A DNA stretch of 64,000 nt from Plantago ovata (lineage: Eukaryota > Streptophyta > Magnoliopsida > Lamiales > Plantaginaceae), in assembly GCA_028274465.1 (NCBI GenBank), contig CM051458.1, forward strand, positions 78,140,085 to 78,204,084, given 5' to 3'. This document shows, piece after piece, positions 48,693-59,861 of this stretch; within the stretch, counting starts at the first letter, position 1; each line of letters starts with the position of its first letter. The translations under genes were made by a program, and so were the position numbers. Below the pieces are notes generated by a model. The model ran no database searches, had not been told where the DNA came from, and worked only from the letters and a program-made list of their open reading frames with translations.

Positions 48693-50686
48693 TTTTGCGG
48701 TGGTGGTACTCCTTTTTGATACTCTTAATTGATGTTATGACTAACGACTCTTGTACCTCTTTATTCGCTTTTGTAGTTGTGGCCTGTGTGCCTTTTGTCG
48801 TGATTAGTTTAGTCTAGTTTTTGTCTTGGTGCCTTAGGTGATTAAGATAGGAAAAAACATCGAAAATCTGGAAACAGGGCCAAGTGAAGCGCTTGGAAGG
48901 GCCAAGCGGTCCGCTTGAAATTTCAGGAAGTTTTGCAACTTCCTGGAAATTCAAGCGGACCGCCTGGAGCCTCCCAAGCGCTCCGCTTGACCAAGCAAAC
49001 CGCTTGGCAGGAGCCAAGCGGTCTGCCTGGACCCTGTACCCAGATTTTCCTCATTTTTTCCATTCTTCTCACCTTTGCGCACCCGTTTTCACTTGTTTCT
49101 TGAGTCCTTTCAGGTACTACTCATATATAGGAGATTGGACACGAACCTTTATCTCAGGGAAGTGTACTTTCAATCCAATTTTTCCTTTTCATTCAACTTT
49201 TCTTTGCTCGAGGACGAGCAAAAGTTTAGGTTTTGGGGAGGGGGTATTGGATTTGCAGTACTATATGCTTGTGTGGTTCGTACATGCCTGATTTTACTCA
49301 AGTTCATGTGATTTGTCGTGTTTTTTCAAATTTTTGCATGCATATCATCCCTAGATTAGTTGTTGCACGTTGTTGTGTGTGGAGTTTATTGCCAAGTCTT
49401 TTGAACTTTTTTATTGAGTAGACTAAGTGTTTATGACCATTGATCATATGTTGCATCACTTTGCAAGTAGTTTGAGGCTTGTCTCGCTTGGTTTGTCACA
49501 TTCGCATGTGCACTAGTTAAGCTTAGTGGTCTCGACATCACCTTGAGTGGTGTTTCTTCTGCTGCGGTTCACGATGGCCTTATGAAATGATGCATGTTAG
49601 AGTCTATGGTTGTAACCCGTGTAATTATGTACGTAAGAGGCGACAAGTTCTTCACCTCGATTAGAGATTGCCAAATGCCTAGGAAGGAGGTAGTGTGAGG
49701 TGTGCGATTCCTTGTATTAAACCTATTCTATCGAATAGGTTTGGGGAGGGGGTTGCTTCGTTGATCTTGTCTTTCGTCTTTGAGTCGTTGTAAAGCTTCC
49801 TTTTTCTTTTTATTTTTGTTTTGTGTCCCAACCTATTCTTTCGAATAGGTTTGGGGAGGTGTCTTTGTAAAAAGTCTTTCCTTTTTCCTTTTCGTCTTTG
49901 TGCTCAAACCTATTCTCTCGAATAGGTTTGGGGAGATGTTTTTGACAGATAGTACTGCTGCTTGCCCCTATAAAAAAAGAAAGAGAAAAAGAAAAGAAGA
50001 AAAAAAGAGAAAAGAGGAAGAAATATAAAAAAATAAAGAGAAAAGAAAAAAAAGGGGAATAAAGAATAAGACCCAAAAGCAAAAGAAGGGTCGTTGCAAG
50101 ATAAAAGCAGTCTCGAAGTGTCAAGTGTCATGTAAATATTTGTTATTGAAGTTATCGAGTTGTAAATTCTATCTTTCGTTTCGTGTCGCCTTTGTCCAAG
50201 GCCTGTTCTTGACCACCCTCGTCTTGCTATTCAAGAAGTGGTTGAAAGAGGCTCATTCTTGAGAGTCTGGGTAGAATAGGGGAGTGTTATCTTTCTAAGG
50301 GAACCCTCCTTTGTTTGATGAGAGCCAATATTGGTTCGCCCTCTCTTGAGGAAAAGTCTCGGTTGGTGAACAGTAGTAAACCCTCGGTTTCATAGGCACG
50401 GGGCAATTGTAGTATGATAACATGCATCATTGTGTCGTCACTGACCAGGTCCAGGTAGAAGATGTTACGTGAGACTCCTTTGTTTAACCAAGTGCACTTG
50501 AGAATGTGTATATTCACAATCGAGGCATACTTCAACCTATTTGCATGTCATGCTCATTTGGTTTTGTTCATAAGCATTTGGTAGATTCAATAGATTAGTT
50601 CACTTTACTTGGCATGAGACTCCTTTTGTGTTGCATTTAGGATAGTTTGTTGCTTGAGGACAAGCAAAGGTTTGGTTTGGGGAGTT
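48693..50686 (+). other. 3' untranslated part of element E
   Basis: Noncoding, about 2 kb. In order: CCAAGCGG-type palindromes (48880-49030) with a long hairpin at 48902-48967, TCGAGGACGAGCAAAAG (49208-49224), three hairpin plus TTTGGGGAG boxes (49720-49750, 49829-49860, 49905-49936), an A/G-rich tract (49970-50065), and the terminal TTGCTTGAGGACAAGCAAAG plus TTTGGTTTGGGGAGTT polypurine tract before the LTR. Confidence 0.8.
48902..48967 (+). other. Long hairpin in the 3' UTR of E
   Basis: The left arm CCAAGCGGTCCGCTTGAAAT continues into TTCAGGAAGTT. The loop is TTGC. The right arm AACTTCCTGGAAATT continues into CAAGCGGACCGCCTGG. The stem is about 30 bp with one bulge and a couple of mismatches. 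Confidence 0.85.
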
Positions 50687-52084
50687 TGATGAACGTATTT
50701 TTGACGCGTTCATCTTGTCTTTTTTACCTTCTTTTGCTATCTTCTAGCCTTGTTTTTTGGTTAGTTTTGTAGAATAGTGTCACGTTTTGTGTTTTCTGCA
50801 TTTTCAGGCACTTAGGTACGAAACGGCGTTTTTGGAGCTAAAAACGAGCCTTTTTGATGGAAAAGATGGCCCCGTTGAAGTTCCCCAATCTCCGTGGCTT
50901 GTTCGTAAGTGTTTGAGTATCAATAAGCATCGAGGATGAGTCTAAGGCACCCGAGGGCCATGCGAGGGAAAAAAGATTGAGTTTGAAGACAAAAATCTGC
51001 CCAGGAGCCAAGCTAAGCGCCTGAAATAGTGAAGCGCTCCGCTTCAGTTTCCAGGAGCTTTGGCACAGAAGCCAAGCGAAGCGCTTGGAGTGCCAAAGCG
51101 CTTCGCTTGCCAAGCGCTCCGCTTGGCTTCTCCAAGCGGTCCGCTTGGCAGCGGTTACGTTTTTGAATTTTCCTTCTTAGATCTGATCTTTGGTCATTTT
51201 TTGAAGATCTTTTGAACTGTAACTTCGTTTTGGAGAGCTCGTAAGCCCCAAAACTCAGAGAAAACTCAGATTACATTGTATTTTAGCTTGGGATTCAAGG
51301 TTTTGATAGGAATTCATCCTTTGTAATCATCTACGGAGAGGTTTTCTTGATTTCCACCGATTAGTGACAGCTTTGGTGATAACTTGTATCACTCTCTTGT
51401 CTTGTAGTTTGATATGATGTATTCTGATTATTATTCATATGAATTGATGTCTATGTTGATGAATATGAGTAGCTAAATCTTTTGTGTTGGTGGTAGAATG
51501 TAGAATATGCATGCTATGGGTTATGTTTATGCTTACATGAGATTGTGATTCAATCTTGCTGCAAATTCCTTCATATGATTCTTAGTTGCCTATAAAATAT
51601 ATTCGAATTGAGTATAGTGACAAAATCTTGGTCAATGAAAGCTATAGGATTGTATGTTAGAGATTTGCAGCATGCTAGATAAATGGTGTTGGTGACAAGC
51701 ACCTCTAAAGTATTGATAGTGGTCTTTTATGATGTGTGTCTTAAAGTTACCTAGACGAGTTGCTTAGCAGACTTGATCGAAGGTTTTACGCACTGAACTT
51801 GTGAGCATATTCGTAACTCATGTATGTGTATTTGATTTCTACCACCAACCGTTTTCCAAACTTGACTACAACAATCTGATTTCTCGTTGCTTTGTTCAAA
51901 GTAAACGATTCTATAAACATTTGAACTCGTTGACTGAAATTAGTAGCAAAAACCTCAAGCAAAGCCACGTTAGGTCCCGAGAGAACGACACTCGGGGACA
52001 ACTTGCCATTGCACTCTAGTTTGTGTAGTGATAAGTGTTCTTAGGCTTTTAAACAAATTTAATTGGTGAAAAACGACATCATCA
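50687..52084 (+). repeat. 3' LTR of element E, also 5' LTR of E2
   Basis: 1,398 bp. It has a polypurine tract on its left and a tRNA-Asp primer site with one change on its right (52088-52105), so two units share it in tandem. Palindromes at 51003-51150. Confidence 0.9.
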
Positions 52085-52994
52085 ATTTGGCGCCGTTGTC
52101 GGGGACTTAACTCCTTTGGTTGGTGTTTTTGTTTTGGTCTTTTCAGCCAACATCTCTTCTTTGTCTCATTTCTGTTTTTGTTTCTTTTTGCTTGAGTACT
52201 CACTATCTATATTTCAGGTGAGTGCATGCCTAGAACCCGAACGGGTGGACTTATTATTAAACCTTTTGTAGACGAGATCGATCGTTTGTTTCAAAGGAGA
52301 AGGAGGAATTTGAATCTCGAGTTTGAAGGAGTAGAATCTAGAGCTTCCACTTCTAGTATTCGGGAAGAGTCTTCTTCTTATCTTTTGGAGCCAATTCTTG
52401 AATCTATTTACTTGGAAGGTGAAATGGCGGAGCGGCCCATACGTACACTTACTAAGCCTACGGTTGGGGCTAGAGGACCAACAATTGTCCTCAATGATGC
52501 CACAAGGAACTTGGAGATCAAGAATCACATGTTCCAACAACTACCCAAATTCTATGGGATGGCTAATGAGGACGTGATAGGGTACTTGAATGAGCTCGAG
52601 AACTTTGTTCTCCATCTTGGGCGACCAGGAGCTGGTGTTACAGATGATGATCTCCGCATGAAGGTCTTTTCTATGGGGCTAGGCGATCGTGCAAAGGCTT
52701 GGCTCAATACTTTGGAGGCCGGGTCTTTGACAACATGGGATCTATGTTTTGATAAGTTCATGGAGCGTTACTACCCCGCTTCCAAGACAATGGCTATGAA
52801 GAGCCAAATTAGCTCCTTCGAGCAGAGGTACAATGAGCCTTTCCACGAGGCCTATGATCGTTTCATGGGGTTGCATCATCGATGCCCACATAACGGGTAT
52901 GATAAAGGTCAGCTTCTCCAATTCTTTTACAACGGTTTACATCCTGAGATTCAATCTCAAGTGGATAGTATTTGTGGAGGTAGTATGGGGGAGT
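52085..52994 (+). mobile_element. E2: tandem second copy, PBS and gag start only
   Basis: PBS at 52088-52105 and gag from ATG 52226 (MPRTRTGGLIIKPFVDEIDR), nearly identical to E as far as QVDSICGGSMGE, where it joins the inverted LTR piece I at 52995. Tandem LTR-internal-LTR-internal structures arise by unequal recombination in this class. Truncated fossil. Confidence 0.85.
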
Positions 52995-54073
52995 TCAGTG
53001 CGTAAAACCTTCGATCAAGTCTGCTAAGCAACTCGTCTAGGTAACTTTCAAGACACACATCATAAAAGACCACTATCAATACTTTAGAGGTGCTTGTCAC
53101 TAACACCATTTATCTAGCATGCTGCAAATCTCTAACATACAATCCTATAGCTTTCATTGACCAAGAGTTTGTCACTATACTCAATTCGAATATATTTTAT
53201 AGGCAACTAAGAATCATATGAAGGAATTTGCAGCAAGATTGAATCACAATCTCATGTAAGCATAAACATAACCCATAGCATGCATATTCTACATTCTACC
53301 ACCAACACAAAAGATTTAGCTACTCATATTCATCAACATAGACATCAATTCATATGAATTGTAAATAGAATACATCAAATCAAACTACTAGACAAGAGAT
53401 AATGATACAATGTTACCACCAAGCTGTCACTAATCGGTGGGTATTGATGAAAACCTCTCCGTAGATGAAATAATGGATGCAATCGTATGCCAAAACCTTT
53501 AATCCAATCTAAAAATACAATGTATCTGAGTTTTCTCTGAGTTTTGGGGCATAGGAGCTCTCCAAAACGAAGCTAATGTTCAAAAGGTATCCAAAAAGTA
53601 ACAGAAGATCAGATCTAAGAAGGAAAATCCGAAAACGTAACCGCTGCCAAGCGGAGCGCTTTGGCCCTCCAAGCGCTTCGCTTGGCTGCTGTGCCAAAGC
53701 TCCTGGAAAATGAAGCGGAGCGCTTCACTATTCCAGGCGCTTAGCTTGGCTCCTGGGCAGATTTTTGTCTTCAAACTCAATCTTTTTGCCCTCGTACGGC
53801 CCTCGGGTGCCTTGGACTCATCCTTCTCAATGCTTATTGAGGCTCAGACACTCACGAACAAGCCACGGAGATTGGGGAACTTCAACGGGGCCATCTTTTC
53901 CATCAAAAAGGCTCGTTTTTAGCTCCAAAAACGCCGTTTCGTACCTAAGTGCCTGAAAATGCAGAAAACACAAAACGTGACACTATTCTACAAAACTAAC
54001 CAAAAAACAAGGCTAGAAGATAGCAAAAGAAGGTAAAAAAGACAAGGTGAACGCGTCAAAAATACGTTCATCA
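52995..54073 (-). repeat. I: partial LTR of the D/E family
   Basis: Minus-oriented first ~1.08 kb of the LTR, ending at the LTR start (ACGTTCATCA on plus). Palindromes at 53645-53760. It is visibly more diverged from the E LTRs than they are from each other, so it belongs to an older copy, probably the original insertion. GGTAG follows at 54074-54078. Confidence 0.82.
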
Positions 54074-55155
54074 GGTAGCTACTCCCATCGGAACCTGTCC
54101 GAGGTAGTTCGCTCCACCGGCCTCTTCTTCGCCAATCGAGAGAAGGAAGTTCTCGTGGACACTGCTCACAGTGGCGAGCAAGGAAAATGACTGCTATGAT
54201 GGCTTCTTTTGTTGATTCCTTTTGAAGACTCGGTATGCCGAGTGGCTTTTGTAGCTATTTTCAATTTACATTTGAACAATTTTATTGTCTCTAAAATCTT
54301 AACTGTTGGTAGTTATTCGATGCTGTTAGAAATGTCTATTTTGAATGATAATTTCGAAAGGGATTCGATCTAAGGCCTCCTATGTTAGGGTCGGTTGGCC
54401 TGGTCGAATCCTCCTTTGTAACCTTCCCCTTTGGGGTTTTGCTAATGCAAATATTGCTTCCGTTTCGACCGTATATTCATTTCATTTTTTGTTTGTTCTT
54501 TGTTATACCCGTCGAAATAACAAGATACAGAAAAGCCCCGAGTGTCGATCCTTATTAAAAGATCGAGGGGTCCTAGGATAATCGTTAGACATAAGTACAA
54601 AGCCCATCGGCTGTCTCTGTCGAATGTTATCTTTATCTCGAAACTGTAGTTCGAGATGAAATATCGTCGGGGGGATTGTTATTTCCTTCGAAGTAACATC
54701 CTTCGCCAAATTCCTTAAGTCTTGTGGACTTTTTCGATGATTAATGGTCGTATTTATATGAGATTTGCCCGTCGGCAATCATCTTATAAATCGAGATTAG
54801 ATCGCTCGAATTTATTGAGTTTGAACCATGTTTTGCCAAAAGTTCATTCATTCATTCATTCGTATCCCATATCAGTGACGACCTTCGAAGGGTGGTGTGA
54901 TAGTGGGAAATGAGCTTTTGGGGTTGATTACAAAAGTCGGTCGATTACGACACAATCATGAAATACCCCTCATCAGTGACGACCCTTGTAGGGTGGTATG
55001 CTAGAGGAGTTTGGTTCCTTGCTATCTCAAAAGTTTTTCTTCTCGATGCCTGATCACGAGTAATACTTCCTGAGGTTCTTGATGTTCCAAGGCCTTTGTA
55101 CTGCTACTCCTTCGAGGTCAGAGAGTCGATAACTCCCATTTGCTAGGACGGCTGT
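54074..55155 (+). mobile_element. 3' region of unit G
   Basis: A short coding tail (to about 54190) continues the style of the 38955-39673 block, followed by GC-balanced noncoding sequence rich in TCGA words. A phrase containing CATCAGTGACGACC and AGGGTGGT occurs twice (about 54870 and 54970). No LTR or polypurine tract was recognised, and the right boundary is set by the A-family LTR at 55156. Confidence 0.5.
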
Positions 55156-56451
55156 TGATGAATGTGTATTTTACACTTTCATTTAAGTCTTTTTCACCTA
55201 TTTTAGCTATCCTCTATGTTAATTTAGCTATATTTTAGTGCATTTTATTAGAATAGTGTCACGTTCCCTTTAGTTTTTATTTTACAGGTTTGGTTGAAAA
55301 ACGAGGATTTCAGGGCAATTATATTGAAGTTGACAAGGAATTGGTGTTCCAGAAGCCTATTTGGAGTATCTGAAAGTTTCCGGATAGGATTTGGAGTCTA
55401 GGGGTCGAATCTGGAGGTTAGAAGGCCACTAGAAGTCAGAAACCGAGTCCGAAAAGGGGAAGATATCCAAAAACGCGGAAATTCCCAAAAAAAGCTCCCG
55501 GGCGAATCGCCCGGGACGTGGGGCGAATCGCCCCACACCAGGCGAATCGCCCGGTGTGTGGGGCCCTTCGCCCCACACAAATTCGAGGCCTATATATAGT
55601 TGCTCAGTTTTTCTCCGAAATTCATACTTTTCCAGACCTATTCTCTCACCTTTCTCTGTAGTTTTAGGTAGGAACCTCCCAGTGCCTGTTCTGGGGGTTC
55701 GTAGCTTAGGAGATACTTTTTCATAGCAGTTTGGAGCTTGTAAGATCGCGATTCTTCGGAGACTGACAACCTTCGGTAACATTGTATCTTTCGGTTTATT
55801 CTACTTATTTTTATATATCTTTCAACATGTTTTCTTCTATGATTTCTGTTGATTGCAAGACAACTATGAGTAGCTAAACTTATCGTTGGTGGTAGTATGT
55901 GAATTCTTAGCGAAGGGTTGATAATCATGCTAATGGCTATATCGCGCATTATACTCCGTGTTATTGCTTTATTTCGTTGATCAGGCGCAGCCTATATCTT
56001 CGTATGTTGATTAATTATTATGCACAATTGGACCCTTGTCGACCTATGCATATCTATATTTTCGTAGTGTTGAATAATTACGGAACACAATTGGACAATA
56101 GTGTTTGACTTGTCAGTATCTATATCTTCGTAGTGTGTGATAATTACAACATGACAATTGATTGATCAAAGATCTCCATGCAAGATCGAGGAATTTACGC
56201 ATGATTATTAACCTGTTATGCTTTGAAGGACCATACTATCACCAATCTCCATTATCTGTTAGAAAAACCTTTGCTTTACTGTCTGCTGTTTTTATATTCT
56301 TTAGTTAAATAGATAAAGCTAGTTATAGTCCTTAGAGAACGACACTCGAGGTCATTCTACTGCTACACTACGGTTTTCGCTGTAGTCGTGAATTGCCTTT
56401 GGCTAAATAACAAATTTATTTGCTTGTAACCGAGTCTGACAAACTCTGTCA
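55156..56451 (+). repeat. A-family LTR, plus orientation (solo or truncated)
   Basis: Starts TGATGAATGTGTATTTTACAC. TATA box at 55590-55599, with GGGCGAATCGCCC-type palindromes at 55497-55576 just upstream. The right end (around 56451) is diverged from the usual TTCATCA. No matching target duplication was seen (GCTGT before, CTTTG after), so it may be a recombinant or truncated copy. It separates unit G from Tat fragment J. Confidence 0.8.
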
Positions 56452-56676
56452 CTTTGTAGGGACCCTTCCATGGTTCTTCGAACTTGCCAACATTTTCGAG
56501 GATGCTAGTCTTTCGTAACACCAAATCTCCTATGTTGAGATCTCTTCTGATGAGATTCTTGTTATAGGCCCTTGTCATCAGAGCTTGATATCTTAAGATT
56601 CGACCTCTTGCCTTTTCTCTTCTAGCGTCGATAATGTCTAATTCGAAAGCTCGCAGCTCGTCGTTCTTCTTGATAG
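56452..56676 (-). mobile_element. J: C-terminal integrase fragment of a Tat-type element
   Basis: On the minus strand it reads DELRAFELDIIDARREKARG, then RAYNKNLIRRDLNIGDLVLR and GKFEEPWKGPYKVT, the end of Ty3/gypsy Tat integrase after the catalytic core. It is cut on one side by the LTR at 56451 and on the other by copia element H at 56677. It is the same type as F but a separate remnant. Confidence 0.8.
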
Positions 56677-58765
56677 TGTATATGTCCTAGAGACAGTCCT
56701 TATTAAGGGCATGCAGCCCTTATAGAGGGCATATATGTACTATTACACAGGTCAACGTAATATAATATATTATTGTTGTTTGACTATTGAGTATCGCTTT
56801 CATATTTATATTACACCAGGCATGCAGCATGTCATATCTCTATTTCTGTCTGTATTGATATTAAACATGTCCCCTCGGATAGATGACCGATCACACATAT
56901 AGTGGGAGCTATGTGAGTTATCATCTATCCCAAACTCTCCCTAGTCGAGGTTCATCTCGGATGTAGGGGTCTGAATGAACCAGCTGAGACTAGTATGCGT
57001 GGAGGTTATACTTGTTGGAGCAAGTGTGAGCCGATGCCACGGCCACGGAACGGATTGTTGGACAATCAAGAAACGTTCCCATAACTGCACATAGTTGTTC
57101 GATGGATGATTACCGAACAATGGAAGTACCCACCGGACACTCCCATCGATGTATACTCTACACCGAAGTGTCTATGGGAACCGGTAAGTTGTCGAAGTGA
57201 TGCCAGTCGTCCTTTGGACTTCCATGACTTTATCATCACATTTGTTGCCCCATATCCTTGGTGGACCCGTCGATGTCAGCTCTGAATAAGCAGTTGACCT
57301 AAGACACGATCCAGGATTATGGCTACATACAAATGGGGATGATAAGTGTTTCTGTGAAGGATTCATCTCTCATGTGTAGCACAGGAGAGTACTGCTCAAA
57401 GTCTTCATAGTTGTGTTGGTAAAGTCACTGGCCAGTGCATCGATATATTATTATGGTCATAAGTATATCTTAGTAACCAAGCAACTCCCTGAGACGCCCG
57501 TTGATGTATTATTGGGATAGACACATTATCGATCCTAGATGCATTCGAGTCAGTCAGATGAAGGGACGTTACCATCGCCACGTTGAGCGCAACAGACTTC
57601 GCAACGAAAGGGTTTGCTTTGAGAAAACTCTCAAACATTCTCATGTATTAATATTGCAAATGGAACCGTCTAGGAATTCCATTTTGCCTAGTCTAGGACT
57701 TGCTTAATACAATGAGGCCCTATGGGTCACACTATGTGGTGATTCAGCTTATCAGAATTTCCTTGAAGATAGAATCGCAATTGACTTGGAATTAATTGTG
57801 ATTGATGGATTATAATTGATTTGGAATTAATTATAATATTAAGTGGCTCAATTAATGATTTGGAATTATTAATTGAATTGGCTAATTAATTTTATTTTAT
57901 GTAAATACAATTAAAGATTATATTTTAGAAATATAATAGAGGTTTGATTTGAAATGATATGTTAATTTAGAATTAACATATGCACATGGGAAAAATCTAC
58001 TTGGAGTTTGAATTGCCTTAGAACTATAAGTGGGTCCCAAAATCGGGACCCACCTATCTCCCGTAAGACACGCGCGCGCGCGTGATGAGTAGGGGAAGGA
58101 GTTCGACTCCTTCTTCTATTAGAAGTCCAAGGGATAAGTAAGATTTTCCTGATTGAGTTTTAATTTGACTGGGAATGAATCTAGACTTGAAATTGGTTTC
58201 CTGGTGCGATAAGAATTAGATTCTTATTCCTTTACGAAGTCTAATTGCTTATGCTTTAGGCTTCTATTGACTACTATATATAGTAGACTATTAGAGAGCT
58301 TTTGACACACACAGTTCAATAGACATTCACACAGTTGAATACCCAGTTTTCTTAGAGAAAATAAAATCTCTCCCCCTCTCCTCTATAAGCCGCGCGCGCC
58401 ACCCCTCTTGCCGGAGGAAAATCGCCGCCCCATCTTCTTGGTCACACAAAGAATATCCTAGCATTCTTCCGATAGGCTGTTCATCCGTGGATACCAAGGT
58501 TTAGGTTCTAGGAGCTGGAAACTAACTCTTATTGTCTTGCAGATAATCAGAGTATTGCAGATATCTTCAACTTCGACGAAGGAGAAGATACACCGGATTA
58601 TTACGAAGACTTGGAAGTTGTGCTTGCTTTGGAAGTAACGTTAGTCTTCTAATTGACGTGTTTAAATATATACGTCATATACATAATCAATTGACCTGCA
58701 TGTTAAGAAAATTTTTGAAATTCCGCTGCGTACCCTAGGGGTAACTCTGACCGTATTTTCTTACA
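56677..58765 (+). repeat. 5' LTR of copia element H
   Basis: 2,089 bp from TGTATATGTCC to TTTTCTTACA, followed by the primer site. TATA box CTATATATAG at 58274-58283. It shares blocks with the degraded LTR K at 19215-22010, so the two are of one family. Confidence 0.82.
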
Positions 58766-58904
58766 GTGGTATCAGAGCGAGGTTAATTGGTTACGTATAT
58801 ACGTATATATGTTGTATGCTTTTGTAGTTTATGTGGATGCAATTGATTCTATGTTTAATTCGATTTTCAAAAGTTTTGTTTTTTATATAAATTTAGAATC
58901 TATA

Positions 58905-58905
<1 letters not shown>

Positions 58906-58943
<38 letters not shown>

Positions 58944-58962
58944 TATATATATATATATATAT

Positions 58963-59021
<59 letters not shown>

Positions 59022-59031
59022 TATATATATA

Positions 59032-59112
<81 letters not shown>
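58906..59112. repeat. (TA)n microsatellite
   Basis: About 200 bp of TA dinucleotides with rare interruptions, inside the leader of element H. Length is likely unreliable in the assembly. Confidence 0.95.
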
Positions 59113-59113
<1 letters not shown>

Positions 59114-59707
59114 ACCGGCCGCCTGCGGCGCCGCAGGCGCCCGTGCCTGCGTGCTGTAGGAGCCGGGCGCCCGCGGCCGCAGGCACGGTAGGGGACGGGA
59201 CCTAGGTCCCATCCCGTATTTTAATATATATATATTTTCGGGTTGGACCCAAAATTGAATATTTTGAAATTTTGAGGATTGAATTTTATATTTGGAATAT
59301 AAATATGATTCATTGTAATTGTTTTAACTAGAGGGGTTAAATTTAATTAGTATAAAGTTAAAGGGCTTATTTGTAATTTATCAATTTATTGTTTATTGCA
59401 ATTAGTCCTTCTACTTTTAAATTTTAGATTTAACACATCCAAGGTTTTAAAAATTACAATTAAGTCCTTCGGGTTTTTGAAAATTGCTACTTGGTCAATA
59501 GAATTTTCGATTTTTCAATCTAGTCCAAATTTTCAATTATTTCATAGAGATTATAAGTATGGGATTATAATTTTCATAATTAAATTATGAAGTCATTTGG
59601 CATCCACATAGACTACTACTTGTTTTGTTTGCTCGATATGCTATTGTTTGATAATGCATGTTTAAATACCATGTATTTTACTTTCCGTTCGACCGCTATG
59701 CATGCGA

Positions 59708-59861
59708 GGGTAGGCGGCGCCCTCTTATATGTTGGACCGCATATTTTGTGTATGGGTAGGCGGCACCCATTATGTGTTTGACCGCGTTTAGAACTAGAAT
59801 GGATAGGCGGCATCCATTACGTGTAGACCGCTCATGCATGATGGGTAGGCGGCGCCCTTAT
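59708..59861 (+). repeat. Tandem repeat, about 4 x 46 bp
   Basis: Successive units open with GGGTAGGCGGC(G/A)CC or GGATAGGCGGCATCC and most close with GACCGC. Units differ by substitutions and small indels. Confidence 0.8.

Larger units (their letters stand above)
42690..52084 (+). mobile_element. Element E: Athila-like, gag plus plant-transposon-domain ORF, both LTRs
   Basis: 5' LTR 42690-45809 (about 1.4 kb after removing an inserted A-family LTR and its CCAAG duplication). tRNA-Asp PBS TGGCGCCGTTGCCGGGGA at 45813-45830. gag 45953-47707, second ORF 47727-48692, noncoding 3' part to the polypurine tract at 50670-50686, and 3' LTR 50687-52084. The two LTRs differ by roughly 15-20 changes over 1.4 kb, a little over 1%, so insertion is recent. 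No protease, reverse transcriptase or integrase was found, so it is non-autonomous. Both ORFs look whole. Confidence 0.9.
39674..54073. mobile_element. Inverted/tandem Athila-like complex (D, E, E2, I) bracketed by GGTAG
   Basis: The 14.4-kb block starts with an LTR end (TGATGATGTCG..., minus orientation) and finishes with an LTR start in the same orientation (...ACGTTCATCA). It is flanked by GGTAG at 39669-39673 and 54074-54078. Inside, in order: minus element D, plus element E, the tandem start of a second plus copy E2, and a minus LTR piece I. The outer ends behave as one minus-oriented insertion, while the interior is mostly plus-oriented, so recombination or inversion after insertion is likely. 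Confidence 0.8.

Noticed and set aside
58907-59212. Minus-strand ORF of ~100 residues (YIYIYI...)
   Set aside because: Translation of the (TA)n tract; low complexity, not a gene.
59708-59861. CRISPR-like array
   Set aside because: Only about four imperfect ~46-bp tandem units without unique spacers, inside a plant retroelement leader.
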